DNA of 64,000 bases from Paramoeba atlantica. Its lineage: Eukaryota; Discosea. The notes beneath the pieces were generated by a model that had not been told where the DNA came from, did no database searches, and saw nothing but the letters and a program-made list of their open reading frames with translations. Positions 21,858-31,664 of this stretch are shown one piece after another; positions within the stretch are counted from its first letter, which is position 1, and each line of letters begins with the position of its first letter. Position numbers and translations under genes: made by a program. The stretch is from NCBI GenBank assembly GCA_977017575.1, contig CDRNVI010000091.1, positions 19,111-83,110 of the forward strand, written 5' to 3'.

Positions 21858-24800
21858 ATGCCCTCCACCCACCCCCCTTCTCCTCCCCCCGTCCCCCTCC
21901 CCCACAACCCCTCCCCCCCTCCCCCCCACTACACCCTTCCCACCACCTCCACCCACACCCGAACCCGATCCGCCTCCTCCTCCCGTCCCACAACCACAAC
22001 CACCACCTCATCACACCGTCCCTCCCGTCCCCTATCCTCTCGTGTCGTCCCAACTCCCCCCACCACAAAACCCACCAACCACACCGTCACCTCGACCTCA
22101 CGGGCAGCAGCAACCACCACAGCAGCAACCACCACAGCAACCACCACCACAGCAGCAATCACCACCACAGCAGCAACCACCACCACAGCAGCAACCACCA
22201 CAGCAGCCACCACCACCACAGCAGCAACCACCACCACCCTACCCCCTTCCCACCCCCCTCGTTCCCTCTCCTCTCCCTCCGTCCCCCCCCCTTTCCCCTC
22301 CTCCCCCTCCTCCCCCCTCGCCCCCGACCCCCTCCCCACGGCCTACGACCGCAACACCGCCGCCCACCCCCGCCCCCCGGGCTTCACCCATCGCACCCTC
22401 CTCTTCGTCCGCCGCCACGCCCCCCGCCCCCCCCACGAGCTCCCCGCCGCGGCCTACTTCACCGGCACGGGGGTCGTCGACACCCACCCCGCCGTCCACG
22501 CCAGGGCCATGGCCCTTGTCGGGGACGTCGTGTGGGTCGCGGACCGCACCGGGGCCCTGCGCCTGTACGACTTCGCCACCGGCAACCCCCTCCGCACCAC
22601 CCCGGGGAAGCGCAGCATGTTCGTGCTGTGCCTGCTGGAGGTGGGGGTCCACGTGTGGGCGGGGTTCGCGGACGGCATGGTGCGGGTGTTCGACCGGAGC
22701 ACGCTGGAGGTGCTGAAGGAGACCCGGGAGCACGCCGAGGGAGGGGGGGTGCAGGTGATGTGCCACGCGCTGCGGGGGAGGTGTGTGTTTACGGGGAGTT
22801 TGGATTTTTTGATCACCATGTGGGATGCGGTGTCGTGTGAGCGGATGAGGATTTTGCAGGGGCATCGGGGGGCGGTGCGCGCGTTGCAGGTTCACGGGAA
22901 TGTGCTGTACAGTGGCGGGGATGACTGTAGTATTAAGCTCTGGGATCTGTTCTCCGGGTCCTGTTGTGGGAACTGGGAAGGGCATCGAGGGGCGGTGCGT
23001 GCGCTGCTCGGGAGTGGCTCCCAGCTCTGGTCCGCGAGTGAGGATGGTACGGTGCGTATTTGGGATATTGCCACCCCGGATACAGGCTCCCGCGGAGGGT
23101 GTTGTGTGCATCGCATACAGGACCCTCACACGGGGCCTGTGACAGCTCTGCTGCTGGTCGGAAGCAAGGTGTGGAGCGTGTGTCTTGCGACGGTGTTTTT
23201 GTGGGATCTGCGCACGTTTGAGCTCCAAGGCCAGTTTTGCGCCCACACCGGGTATGTCACCGTCTCCGCGGTGATTCACCAAAGTGTGTGTAGTCGGCTG
23301 TGGACCTGTGCGGCCGATGGGGAGCTTAAGGTGTGGAATGCAGAGAGTGCCTGGGGTGGAGCATTGCACGCTGCCACAGACCAACATGCTCAGGAGACGG
23401 AGCTTCATCTGGAGCAGAGTTTAGCGCAGTGCGTGGCAATGCGCGACCGTGCAGGGGAACTCGGGACCGAGCTGCAACGCGTGCGCACACAGCACGCAGC
23501 GTCAGTGGAGGCCGGTCGCCTGTTAGAGAAGGAAAGGAATGCGGCACTGGAAAAGGCAAATACTTTTCATCAAGAATTGACACTGTTGGGGGGCTTGGAG
23601 CAAAAGGCCTCGGAAGCGTTTCAAACGAAGGAGAACGAATGTAAAAGTTTACAACAGCATTTGGACCGACAACAAAAGGAATTGAAAAAGTTTCAAAGGG
23701 GAGAATTGATTTTTTCGGAGCATTCTACGCGGTGTTTTCTTGAACAAGATGAGCAGCGAGCAATGCGTCTCTGTTGGGAAGACTGGAATAACGGGCTATT
23801 GAAAAAATTATGTGATGATCAAAAATTTCACGATGCCTACGTTCGATCTGTTGAAAAGGTTAGACAACATTTGGAAGACGAAAAGCACATGAATAAGGAA
23901 CTGCACAATGTCTGTGTAACGGCGCGTTGCGAAAATACTGAACTTTTAGCAAAGATAGCCGATGCAGAGCACTCTATTGTCATAATGAAAGGTCACAAGG
24001 AGGAATGTGAAGGGGTACGTGCCGATTTGAAAAACGTTGAAAAACAATTAGAGGAAAAAAACGTTGAGGCTACCCATTTCAAACACGAATGTGAGATCTT
24101 TACTATTGAAAGGCATGAGCTTACAGATGCTATACGGAATCTAAAAAATGTTTTGGGCGAGAAACAGAGACTTTTAGATCAGCAAGAGGCTACAACATCC
24201 TCTTTTCTAAAATTAAAAATAGAGCACGGAGAGCAGGCTAGACTCTTCGATAAAACTTTAAAAGAAAATGAGGCATTGCGTGCTGAAAATACAACACTCC
24301 AAACTAAGGCAACAGATTTGCAAGAACTCACAATGACTACGAAGCAAGAATACCATGTAGAGCGGGAAATGTCTCATTCAAAGTTGATGGAGTTACAAAA
24401 AGATAATTGTACACTATCGGACACGAAGGGAGTTTTGCAATCGAGAATTAACAATCTTATTGAAGAAAATGAAGAGCAACGCACATGTATTGAAGCACTC
24501 ATGCACACAATCGATGAAGATAAAAAAGAACTCATTGCCCTGAATATAACGAAAGAATCTCAAGATGAAGCTTTGTCAACCGTTTCAAAAATCGCTGTGC
24601 AATATGTTTCTGAAATAAACTCTGGCCGAGATTCCGTTTCCAGTCGCACATTCGATGAGACTGAAGAGCCTTCCGAAGAACAAACGAAAACAAAGGAAAA
24701 GAAAAACAATTTTGGGGACATTGCGATACAACGTGTCACAGAGCTTGTTTCATCCCTATACCTGAGGGGAAACAGCGGCGGCCATGCACAAATTTCTCTT

Positions 24801-27722
24801 TCCCGAAAGAATATCTCGTCCACATCTGTCTCTATTCCTGATCATACAAATAGAATGGATCCCCTTCATACGAAAATTGATACAATGGAGACAGACGAAC
24901 AGACGCTTAATGAGTATGGCGCGCCTATAACTGTTGAATCTATAAAAAACGAACCGAGTGTCTTCGTGACTGAACAGCAACAATCCATTCTACCCAATGC
25001 GCGCATTTTCACGCAGGGCAGTATTGTTCCACAGTCAGAAATTATGTGTTCTTGTCGATTCGAATCAATCTACGACAAACCTCCAACACTTGTTTCACAG
25101 TCACATGATGGTCTGAAGGCTATATTCAAGCGTGAGAGGCACTTTGATGAATCTCCAATGGATACAAATAGATCTGAACCATCCACATCAAAGCTTACGC
25201 ATCGAACCTTTCGTCGCGTACGAAAGACGAATGTTACGTCCCTACCCGATTCAAAGGAATCACCCTCCTTGATAATCTCGGATCCCGGTTCCGAGAACAC
25301 GAACATTTCAAATGTGCAGCTGCAGGAGAATTCATCGACGAATGCGTCGATTCACGCTTCCTTACTTCAGATTCAAAATCTTCAGCACCTACTTTGCTTT
25401 GGCCTAAAGCTATGCCACGCCGAAAATAACTCTCTTTCCACATGTATTGATGCAGCGACACAAGAGGGTATGAATTCGTTGCATCACTTGACAAAAGCAC
25501 TACAGGAAGTCTTACATCCAGCTGCTACATCTTCATTACCTTTACAGTCTATTCACTCCCCTTCCGAGCTTCAGCTGCACCTTTCCGACTCCATTGACAT
25601 ACCAAAACAAGATTTGGAAGACGCGGAGGAACGTCTGGAACGTTTGAGCGCGGAGAACCAAAAACTTATCCGAACCTTAGAACAACACCGAAAGGAGTGG
25701 CGCGAAGTCTCTACCCAACGTGGCAGCGAGTCTGCTTATCTTGCACCCCAACCTAAGATTGTCTCCGAGTTGTACAAAGAAATAGAAAATCTTCGTGCGC
25801 AATGCACATCCATTGAATCATTCCTAGAAGGCACAATGAACGGAGCAACACGAAAGCTCCGCGAGGCAGAGGCTCGAGAGCGACAGTTTTGTCAGCAATT
25901 AGAAGCGGCACGCCCGAGATCAGTTTCCACAACGGAAGAGAACAGAAAATTACCATCTCCTTCGCTTGTGCCTACACAAATCGAGACTCTCTTCTCGTCG
26001 CCTCCTGACGCTTCTCAGGGCGTTGCCCTCCCCTCTGGCTTTGACTCCGTCTCCTTCACGGGTGGGAAGTGGGAAGAGCTCCTCTCTCAAGATACTTCCT
26101 ACACTTTATTGCGTGCCTTGCTAAAGGATACCGCACTACGCACCGCACACGCCAGAGAGAAGGCTACCCAAGCGGAGAATGACGTTTTGCGTACCCAACT
26201 TTCCTTGTTGGAACATTCTCACGTCAGTTCTGACGTTTCCTCTGTGTGTTTAAATGCCGCGGGCCGATGCAGACTTGTGCGAAATTGCATGTATGACCTG
26301 ACACCCCATGAGGAGAGTGAAGAAAACCTTCCCGGCTCTCCTGAGTTTATCTCTCGCGACTTGGGATTCACCACACCCGATGAGGCTCTCTCTGAAAGCA
26401 TGAAGAAAACAAATAAAATTCGTTCCTTAGCTACGCCCTCTAAAATGGAATGGGTCTCCCAGCCTGCTGCTGTCCCCTCTCTTGGGGGAAAAACCACCCA
26501 CATTTCGACTCCTCTTAAATCGCTTCACGAAAGCGATACTCACCGCGTGCTCCCGATGCTACCTGAGGCCGAAACAAGTCACGTTCCCACCCCTAACAAA
26601 CGATTTGCTACCCGACGTGCTCCCACGCGGCCCGATCTTACCCCCTCCGTGTTACAGCAACAACTCTCCGAGCTTCGGAAGGAGAATCAACGGCTAGCAC
26701 AGGAAATCGACACCCACCGAGCCGCACATGACGCGCAGCTCGCGGAACACAAACAAGCCCTGGAGCATAGCTACGAGCAACGTATTCAGTTTGTGGAGGA
26801 GCATAAAAAGGAGGAAGTTGCTGCGCTGCATAACCTCGTGTCACAGCTGGAGAAGGATTTGACCGCTCAGCGCGTGGGGTCTGAGGCGACGGCTCAGCTC
26901 GTGTCTCGCATCTCACGGATAGAACGTGAACTGCAGATTGAGCGATTTAAAGCGAGTCCAGAGGTTATCGGGGAGGTCAAGATAACGCATGGGGAACCAC
27001 ATCATAGCAAAGGGAATACGGCTGCACAATCTACTCAATCATCCAACACGAAACTTTTACCCGCCAATACGGCACATATACAGACGTTCTATCAGAATCG
27101 CGAGGCAAAGTATCAAACTCTGCTGGAGCTAAACCGTGAGTTAGTGTCGCAGCAGCAAGTACAACTCCATCAGACCTCCTTGGAGAAGACGACAAAACCT
27201 TCCCCCGCACACGCTCGCACAGCGCTCTCCAGCACAATGACCGAAACGTTGACCATGGTGAAAAAACTTCGCGCGCTGGTGTACTACTTTGAGACCCGCC
27301 CCACTTTGCTGCGTTCAATCTACGAGATTCACCAAAGTCTACGAATGCTTCCGAAGTCGCTACACGCTTTTGCACGCGTCGCCGGAGTTCGCCCTTTGAG
27401 CCGCACCGAGGCACTTTCCCAGATTCAGGAGTTCCAGACTCAGGTGGAAGGAATTCGCCAGGGCTCCTGCTGGGTTCTTGGGAATCTCTTCACGTCGTAC
27501 GAGTTGCAGCACATTGGCGCCTCCCCGGCTGTATTTCAGCCACAAGGGTTGCGCCCGACGTGGCGGGATATTACCCTCCCGGAGCGAGTATCGCGTATGG
27601 TGCATCAATCGGTGCTACCCATCGCGCAGTCGGCATCTCAGGCGCACATCTCGGCTCGGAGTGAGCGCAGTGTCAGTACTCAAAGTGTCCGTAGTCGATC
27701 TCACTCGAGTGCGAGGAGATAG
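21858..27722 (+). CDS. giant WD40 plus coiled-coil protein
   Basis: A 1954-residue protein, counted from the first in-frame ATG. Residues 1-180 are low-complexity Pro/Ser/Thr/Ala, including a Thr/Ala tract encoded by an imperfect CAGCAACCACCA array. Residues ~205-495 form a WD40 propeller of about seven blades: LRLYDFATG, VRVFDRSTLE, ITMWDAVSCE, IKLWDLFSG, VRIWDIATP, VFLWDLRTFE and LKVWNAESA end successive blades, with HRGAVRAL linkers. Long coiled coils follow at ~515-915, ~1250-1370 and ~1590-1770, separated by Ser/Pro-rich, probably unstructured stretches. The C-terminus is helical, then basic/Ser-rich. This layout suits a cytoskeletal or basal-body scaffold, but no specific orthologue is recognised. 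The true N-terminus is uncertain because the 5' end is low-complexity. Confidence 0.75.
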   Translation: MPSTHPPSPPPVPLPHNPSPPPPHYTLPTTSTHTRTRSASSSRPTTTTTTSSHRPSRPLSSRVVPTPPTTKPTNHTVTSTSRAAATTTAATTTATTTTAAITTTAATTTTAATTTAATTTTAATTTTLPPSHPPRSLSSPSVPPPFPSSPSSPLAPDPLPTAYDRNTAAHPRPPGFTHRTLLFVRRHAPRPPHELPAAAYFTGTGVVDTHPAVHARAMALVGDVVWVADRTGALRLYDFATGNPLRTTPGKRSMFVLCLLEVGVHVWAGFADGMVRVFDRSTLEVLKETREHAEGGGVQVMCHALRGRCVFTGSLDFLITMWDAVSCERMRILQGHRGAVRALQVHGNVLYSGGDDCSIKLWDLFSGSCCGNWEGHRGAVRALLGSGSQLWSASEDGTVRIWDIATPDTGSRGGCCVHRIQDPHTGPVTALLLVGSKVWSVCLATVFLWDLRTFELQGQFCAHTGYVTVSAVIHQSVCSRLWTCAADGELKVWNAESAWGGALHAATDQHAQETELHLEQSLAQCVAMRDRAGELGTELQRVRTQHAASVEAGRLLEKERNAALEKANTFHQELTLLGGLEQKASEAFQTKENECKSLQQHLDRQQKELKKFQRGELIFSEHSTRCFLEQDEQRAMRLCWEDWNNGLLKKLCDDQKFHDAYVRSVEKVRQHLEDEKHMNKELHNVCVTARCENTELLAKIADAEHSIVIMKGHKEECEGVRADLKNVEKQLEEKNVEATHFKHECEIFTIERHELTDAIRNLKNVLGEKQRLLDQQEATTSSFLKLKIEHGEQARLFDKTLKENEALRAENTTLQTKATDLQELTMTTKQEYHVEREMSHSKLMELQKDNCTLSDTKGVLQSRINNLIEENEEQRTCIEALMHTIDEDKKELIALNITKESQDEALSTVSKIAVQYVSEINSGRDSVSSRTFDETEEPSEEQTKTKEKKNNFGDIAIQRVTELVSSLYLRGNSGGHAQISLSRKNISSTSVSIPDHTNRMDPLHTKIDTMETDEQTLNEYGAPITVESIKNEPSVFVTEQQQSILPNARIFTQGSIVPQSEIMCSCRFESIYDKPPTLVSQSHDGLKAIFKRERHFDESPMDTNRSEPSTSKLTHRTFRRVRKTNVTSLPDSKESPSLIISDPGSENTNISNVQLQENSSTNASIHASLLQIQNLQHLLCFGLKLCHAENNSLSTCIDAATQEGMNSLHHLTKALQEVLHPAATSSLPLQSIHSPSELQLHLSDSIDIPKQDLEDAEERLERLSAENQKLIRTLEQHRKEWREVSTQRGSESAYLAPQPKIVSELYKEIENLRAQCTSIESFLEGTMNGATRKLREAEARERQFCQQLEAARPRSVSTTEENRKLPSPSLVPTQIETLFSSPPDASQGVALPSGFDSVSFTGGKWEELLSQDTSYTLLRALLKDTALRTAHAREKATQAENDVLRTQLSLLEHSHVSSDVSSVCLNAAGRCRLVRNCMYDLTPHEESEENLPGSPEFISRDLGFTTPDEALSESMKKTNKIRSLATPSKMEWVSQPAAVPSLGGKTTHISTPLKSLHESDTHRVLPMLPEAETSHVPTPNKRFATRRAPTRPDLTPSVLQQQLSELRKENQRLAQEIDTHRAAHDAQLAEHKQALEHSYEQRIQFVEEHKKEEVAALHNLVSQLEKDLTAQRVGSEATAQLVSRISRIERELQIERFKASPEVIGEVKITHGEPHHSKGNTAAQSTQSSNTKLLPANTAHIQTFYQNREAKYQTLLELNRELVSQQQVQLHQTSLEKTTKPSPAHARTALSSTMTETLTMVKKLRALVYYFETRPTLLRSIYEIHQSLRMLPKSLHAFARVAGVRPLSRTEALSQIQEFQTQVEGIRQGSCWVLGNLFTSYELQHIGASPAVFQPQGLRPTWRDITLPERVSRMVHQSVLPIAQSASQAHISARSERSVSTQSVRSRSHSSARR
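22104..22236 (+). repeat. imperfect CAGCAACCACCA array inside the WD40 gene
   Basis: About ten degenerate 9-15-bp units of CAGCAACCACCA type. In the gene's frame they read as runs of Thr and Ala. The other frames would give Gln/Pro or Ser/Asn/His runs. The length is likely polymorphic. Confidence 0.75.
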
Positions 27723-28099
27723 AGGCTGCTTGGGCTTCGTATTTTTTGGGTCGCTTTTCATAATGTTCTAGCAATACGTTTTTAGCAATAGATACACATG
27801 TAGACAAGGAATAGAATAACTTTTTAGAGGCACATATTTTCCTGTGCCGTGTAGGGTCTTACTTGCGTAGAGGTCTCTTGTGATATATTACGTGGTGGTC
27901 TATCGTATAGAGTTTTACTGAATCACGTATTTGAGAAAACATGAAGTGGTACGGTTTTTTTTGACCCCCTCCATCTATTAGCGTTGCTTTTTAGCAAGAT
28001 CTGGCAACGCTAAGAGGGAAGGATGCCTCTCTTTCTTAACCTCTTCCTCCATCTTCATCTCTCGTTCTACTTATTTTTTTGTAAAATACCGCCTATCTA
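27723..28099. other. intergenic, no gene seen
   Basis: T-rich spacer. A pyrimidine-rich stretch (about 28025-28080) precedes the LRR gene and may serve its trans-splicing. Near 27965-28015 'TTAGCGTTGC' and 'GGCAACGCTAA' form an imperfect inverted pair. Confidence 0.4.
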
Positions 28100-28858
28100 A
28101 TGCCCCTCCTTGTACGCAGCTCTGATCGCCCTCCCCGACGCTCCGCTCCCAGCCGTGTTGATCGAACGCTCCTCCCCATGGAGATACGTCTCGAGGCCCT
28201 CATCGCTCCTCTACAAACCCCCCACCCTAGCTGGAAATCAACCACCTCCAAGCTATTCTTTGGCACAGTCCCTGTTTCGATCTGCGCATGGCATGGTGTG
28301 GTTTGTGAATCCGATAAAACCCCGGTCTCCATGGATTGGAGCTTTCTGCAGCTCCAGGGGAACCTCTCTTTGGGTTACCTCCCGCTGAGCATTCATACAC
28401 TGTATCTCATGGGAAACGAGCACCTCTCCGGGGATATTCCTTGCGCGCAGCTCCCGCCCTCGCTACGGCATCTCGAGGCGGATAAGTGTGCATTCGTGGG
28501 AGAGCTCGATTTGTCGTGTCTTCCACAGTCCTTGGTGAATTTCTCCGTGGAGTGTAATTACCTCTCCGGCACGGTGGTGTTGTCCCACCTACCTGTCTCG
28601 CTTCGAAGGCTAGTGTTACGAAACAACGAGTTTCACGGTCCCATCTCCCTCGCCCATCTGCCCCCGCACCTTGAGGTTCTCCGTCTGGACACGAATCACT
28701 TCAATGGAGTGGTTGATTTGACTCCACTACTCCGTCGGGGGGCGGTGCGACGGCTTATTTATCTTCACCAGAACAACTTTGCGGGATACACCCCAGAACT
28801 AGAAGAGCTTCCGGAAGGGGTGTGTTGGAAACCTCAGACGGTGTCCATGTGTACTTGA
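28100..28858 (+). CDS. LRR protein, family member D
   Basis: A 252-residue LRR protein. The ATG used keeps the family's N-terminal signature (SRVDRTLLPMEIRLEALI). A later ATG inside that motif would cut it, which supports this start. The cap is CAWHGVVC. About six repeats follow (LPPSLRHLEADKCAFVGEL, LPQSLVNFSVECNYLSGTV, LPVSLRRLVLRNNEFHGPI, LPPHLEVLRLDTNHFNGVV). The C-terminal end is shorter than in members A and C and lacks the LRG cap motif. GC content is higher than in the other members. It is the last clear protein gene of the plus-strand cluster. Confidence 0.83.
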   Translation: MPLLVRSSDRPPRRSAPSRVDRTLLPMEIRLEALIAPLQTPHPSWKSTTSKLFFGTVPVSICAWHGVVCESDKTPVSMDWSFLQLQGNLSLGYLPLSIHTLYLMGNEHLSGDIPCAQLPPSLRHLEADKCAFVGELDLSCLPQSLVNFSVECNYLSGTVVLSHLPVSLRRLVLRNNEFHGPISLAHLPPHLEVLRLDTNHFNGVVDLTPLLRRGAVRRLIYLHQNNFAGYTPELEELPEGVCWKPQTVSMCT

Positions 28859-29081
28859 CCCACAGTGTGGTCATACAAACTAGTTTAAATTGAGGGAGAT
28901 ACTACCCCCTCGCTACCGTATATTAATTCACACCCTGGGGGTAAGTGGACTTATTGTCGATGAAAGTAATCAAAGGTGCTATTGCAATAAACTAGCTTTT
29001 TGTCAAGTCTTCAACTGTTATACCTTATCCTTGATGATGATGAACTGGGCCGTTTGACTCCGAAGAGTTATGGGCCCTCGA

Positions 29082-29157
29082 CTCTCCAAGTGGGAAGGTC
29101 CGATAAATCGGTCGAAGTCAGCCACAGCAAGCTGTGACTGGCGCTCCACTTGGAGAG
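29082..29157 (+). ncRNA. candidate structured RNA: three-way junction
   Basis: A perfect 12-bp outer stem (CTCTCCAAGTGG pairing with CCACTTGGAGAG) encloses two hairpins. One has stem CCGA/TCGG with loop TAAA. The other is an 11-pair stem (one mismatch, one wobble) closed by loop CAAG. The helices account for most of the 76 bases. It lies in the spacer downstream of LRR gene D, in the direction of transcription. I cannot match it to tRNA, SRP RNA, snRNA or hammerhead ribozymes. A DNA-level foldback is the alternative. Confidence 0.5.
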
Positions 29158-29223
29158 GAGAAGTTCTTCCCGTAGGGAATCCAATGAACAAAGCTCGGAT
29201 AGGTGGGGTTCGCTACTCCCCAA

Positions 29224-29248
29224 CGTGGCTCAAGAAAGTTGAACCACG
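29224..29248 (+). ncRNA. additional small hairpin in the structured block
   Basis: CGTGG pairs with CCACG, and an inner TCAA/TTGA stem closes a GAAAG loop. It lies between the three-way junction and the tandem hairpins and may belong to one transcript with them. Confidence 0.35.
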
Positions 29249-29281
29249 ACCCTGCCTAATATTTTGGCTGTGCATGGATTT

Positions 29282-29450
29282 TACCCTAGTTTCTTGGCGT
29301 CTTTTTTTGTTGACACCGGGTAACTCCATGCGCGGGAAATACCTCTGCCCTAGTTGTTTAGCACTTTGTTGTGTCGGTGCCGGGCAGTTTCTTTCCGCGA
29401 TATTCCTCACACCCTAGTTCTGTAGCGCCTTGTTTTATTGGCGCCGGGTG
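29282..29450 (+). ncRNA. three tandem hairpins with compensatory base changes (64-bp period)
   Basis: Three 41-base units start at 29282, 29346 and 29410, exactly 64 bases apart. Each has an outer 5-bp stem (TACCC/GGGTA, TGCCC/GGGCA, CACCC/GGGTG), a 9-base 5' bulge beginning TAGTT, and an inner stem (GGCGTC/GACACC, AGCACT/GGTGCC, AGCGCC/GGCGCC) closed by a T-rich loop. The primary sequence differs between units while pairing is kept at several positions in both stems. That is the hallmark of selection on structure. The 23-base spacers are only weakly alike. No known family is recognised. The unit length recalls kinetoplastid single-hairpin H/ACA-like RNAs, but the one-sided bulge does not fit them. 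Confidence 0.6.
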
Positions 29451-29457
29451 CGGGAAT

Positions 29458-29575
29458 AAAAGGGCGGGAGGTAACACAAGGGGCGGCACAGAGAGCGCAA
29501 GAGAGGGCGGCACAGGGGGCGACGCAGGGAGCGGAAGAGAGGGCGGCACGGGGAGCGGCACAGGGGGGGGAATGT
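29458..29575 (+). repeat. GC-rich minisatellite
   Basis: Imperfect units of GGGCGGCACAGnGnGCG(nAAGAGA) type repeated three to four times, purine-rich on the plus strand, directly after the tandem hairpins. No coding sense. Confidence 0.6.
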
Positions 29576-29579
29576 TAAA

Positions 29580-30182
29580 AAACGCATGTCCCATGGCGAC
29601 GTTTTAGACGGATATAGGCCACTGTGCAAGTTTACCCTCCCTGTGGGTGCCACAGGATGGCACGAAATGGCACAGGATGGCACGACGAGTCTAGTTTTAG
29701 GAATCTTCATCCTCCTAAGTAGCATTTTAAATTGGAGTAAATTTTCGGATGCTCTTTTGCACTGTAGTTTTGCATATTGTCTGATAATTCATAATTTGGG
29801 GGTGTATTTACGTCACGAGTGTGGAGTTAAGTAAGCACAATCTTCCAGCTACCCTAATCTTCTCTTGCGAAAAAAGCGCGGTTGTAGTGATGATGACCAT
29901 TTCTACTTAGACCATTTCATTGTTTATGATAAGAATTGTACGGAAAGAACGGCTTCTTCTGATTCTCTTCACCTCACTATCATGACTGAACAATGGAGAG
30001 AGTAGAATTTACAAGACTATTGTCATTTCGACCATGAAATACATATATACAACTGTATGTACAACTACAAGGCGGGATATAGAATTGGTGATACTCACAC
30101 TAAATTTTTGGACTAGCAGATAATTACACTGAACAATGTAGTAATCGGTAGTAATTTACCACATCGAATACTCCAGGGCATG
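29580..30182. other. intergenic, nothing recognised
   Basis: AT-rich sequence with no credible frame, repeat match or structured element. It ends where dispersed-repeat fragments begin. Confidence 0.4.
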
Positions 30183-30590
30183 TAAATCCGACATTTGCGT
30201 GCGGGAAATCACTCGTAGGCATGAATGAAAGCCTACCGAACGTATTGGGTAGAGAATACGACTCCAACCGCACCATTCTTTCAACACGAAAAGGCCTTCT
30301 TCTCCTAGGGGAAAAGGTCATGATGACACAAATGGCGAAAAGCTTGGGTCCGAGCAAAGCTTCTCGCGAATGGGAAAGAGTTCATGGTACGTTTCACTCA
30401 ATTTTCTTTGTGAAATGAGTGACTAAATGAAACTTTTCTTCAATGGGCGTGTTTTTTTAGCAAACAGTAAGAATTGGCAAAGTTTGGTAAAAAAGTGAAC
30501 ATATGTTGTGGCAACATACGTTGTGTCAACAAAAGTCGTGTTAATCCCAGAAATTAACACGACTTTTGTTGACACAACTTAATTTCCCCC
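30183..30590. repeat. fused fragments of two dispersed repeats
   Basis: Bases ~30183-30290 match, in inverted orientation, the central part of the ~900-bp modular repeat seen at 32-33, 39-40 and 61-64 kb. Bases ~30310-30590 match the inverted complement of 53.91-54.56 kb, including the terminal array of TTGACACAACTT / AACACGACTTTTG motifs. They lie directly upstream of the Helitron zinc-finger frame and may have truncated its 5' end. Confidence 0.7.
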
Positions 30591-31622
30591 CTGTATCGCT
30601 ATTGCGAATGTTGCACTTTCTTTGAAACAAAGAAAGGAAAGAAAAGGGCATGTGTTACCCTCAAGCACAGTGCTAGCAAGCACAAAAGTGAAGCTCAGAT
30701 TTACGAGCAATGGCAACATTGTGTTGCTAAAGAAGGTGAATTATACACCTGCAAAGAATGTGCAAAAGCGAGCATTCGGGTGGAACTGACAGTTCCCCTG
30801 ATGAAGCGGCACTTACAGGAACATTCAAAAGGATTACACACCATTTGTGAACTTTGTTCCTTTTTTCAAGAATTCATGGGAAAACCCCCCGTTTTGAGCG
30901 TACCGTATCACAACAAGTGCGTGAAACACAAGCGTGAAAAAGAAATTTTTGACGCATGGAAAAACCTTCGAATTGAAGGTGACATTGCCAATGGCTTTCG
31001 ATGCACAGCATGTGCAGGAACATATGGCGATCAAAACCCTGAGAGTCACATTTTCAAGTATGACGACATGCGTAAACATGTTTTAGAACATAGGCGCGGG
31101 GATCATTCCCATTGCAAAGAATGCTCCTTCTTCGAGGAGTTGCAAGGGAAACCTCCCATACGATGTACTCGAAATCACCTCTCTAGTAAGAATCACCTTA
31201 CCGAGAAGGCATTGTATGACATGTGGATGGACCTTGAGGTGCAAGGTACCATGTCTGCAGGCTCTCAATGCACGAAATGTGCTACAACACAGGATCGAAA
31301 CCCTTCGTCATACACGTTTATGTACGACTGCATGCGCAAACATGTTTTCGAACATGGGCGCGGAGACCACGACATTTGTGAAGCATGCTCCTTTTTCGTG
31401 GGTACGCAAGGACAACGTCCTATCTTGAAAACTCGAGATCATATTTCGAGTATCAGCCACGAACACGAACAGCAACTGTTCGAACTGTGGAACGAGCTTC
31501 CCATAGCTCACGCAAGCTCGGGCACGGAAGCCGGTTACAAGTGTCTTGCGGATGCTTGTTCCGGTGAAGTGATGAGCCTCGGCGCTGCAAGAAAGCACGT
31601 CGAAAAAAGCAGGGGTCCCTAA
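30591..31622 (+). pseudogene. Helitron-type zinc-finger array, 5'-truncated
   Basis: The open frame (~343 codons) has no ATG at its left end and starts at the junction with a dispersed repeat. It encodes nearly four copies of an ~87-residue module. Each copy has a CxxCxFF finger closed by an H-x3-S-x2-H pair (CSFFEELQGKPP...HLSSKNH), a conserved E..(L/I)(F/Y)(D/E).W helix, then a second CxxC finger ending in MRKHVxEHxRGxH. The same module lies at the start of the minus-strand Helitron frame at ~36.8-36.3 kb, so this is most likely the N-terminal zinc-finger region of a second Helitron-like protein in the opposite direction. Nothing downstream (Rep or helicase) is attached. The gene could also be a host protein derived from the transposon. 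Confidence 0.65.
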
Positions 31623-31664
31623 AACTTTAAAAACTTTATTATAGTACTTTTATAGTACTAGAAA

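Noticed and set aside
21329-22840. 503-codon plus-strand frame and a 224-codon frame overlapping the start of the WD40 gene
   Set aside because: Pro/His/Gln low-complexity shadows; the WD40 motifs lie only in the frame of the annotated gene.
22239-23408. 389-codon antisense frame
   Set aside because: Antisense shadow of the GC-rich WD40 coding region.
29030-29060. TGATGATGA as a C-box of a C/D snoRNA
   Set aside because: No matching D box (CTGA) or terminal stem at a suitable distance.
29082-29157. Hammerhead ribozyme in the three-way junction
   Set aside because: Neither strand has the CUGANGA and GAAA core at the right places.
29205-29222. tRNA T-arm (GGGGTTCGCTACTCCCC)
   Set aside because: Loop too long for a T-loop and no acceptor, D or anticodon arms around it.
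30780-31622. Calling the zinc-finger frame a complete host gene
   Set aside because: No ATG near its start and the frame continues upstream to a repeat junction; the module is shared with the Helitron protein.
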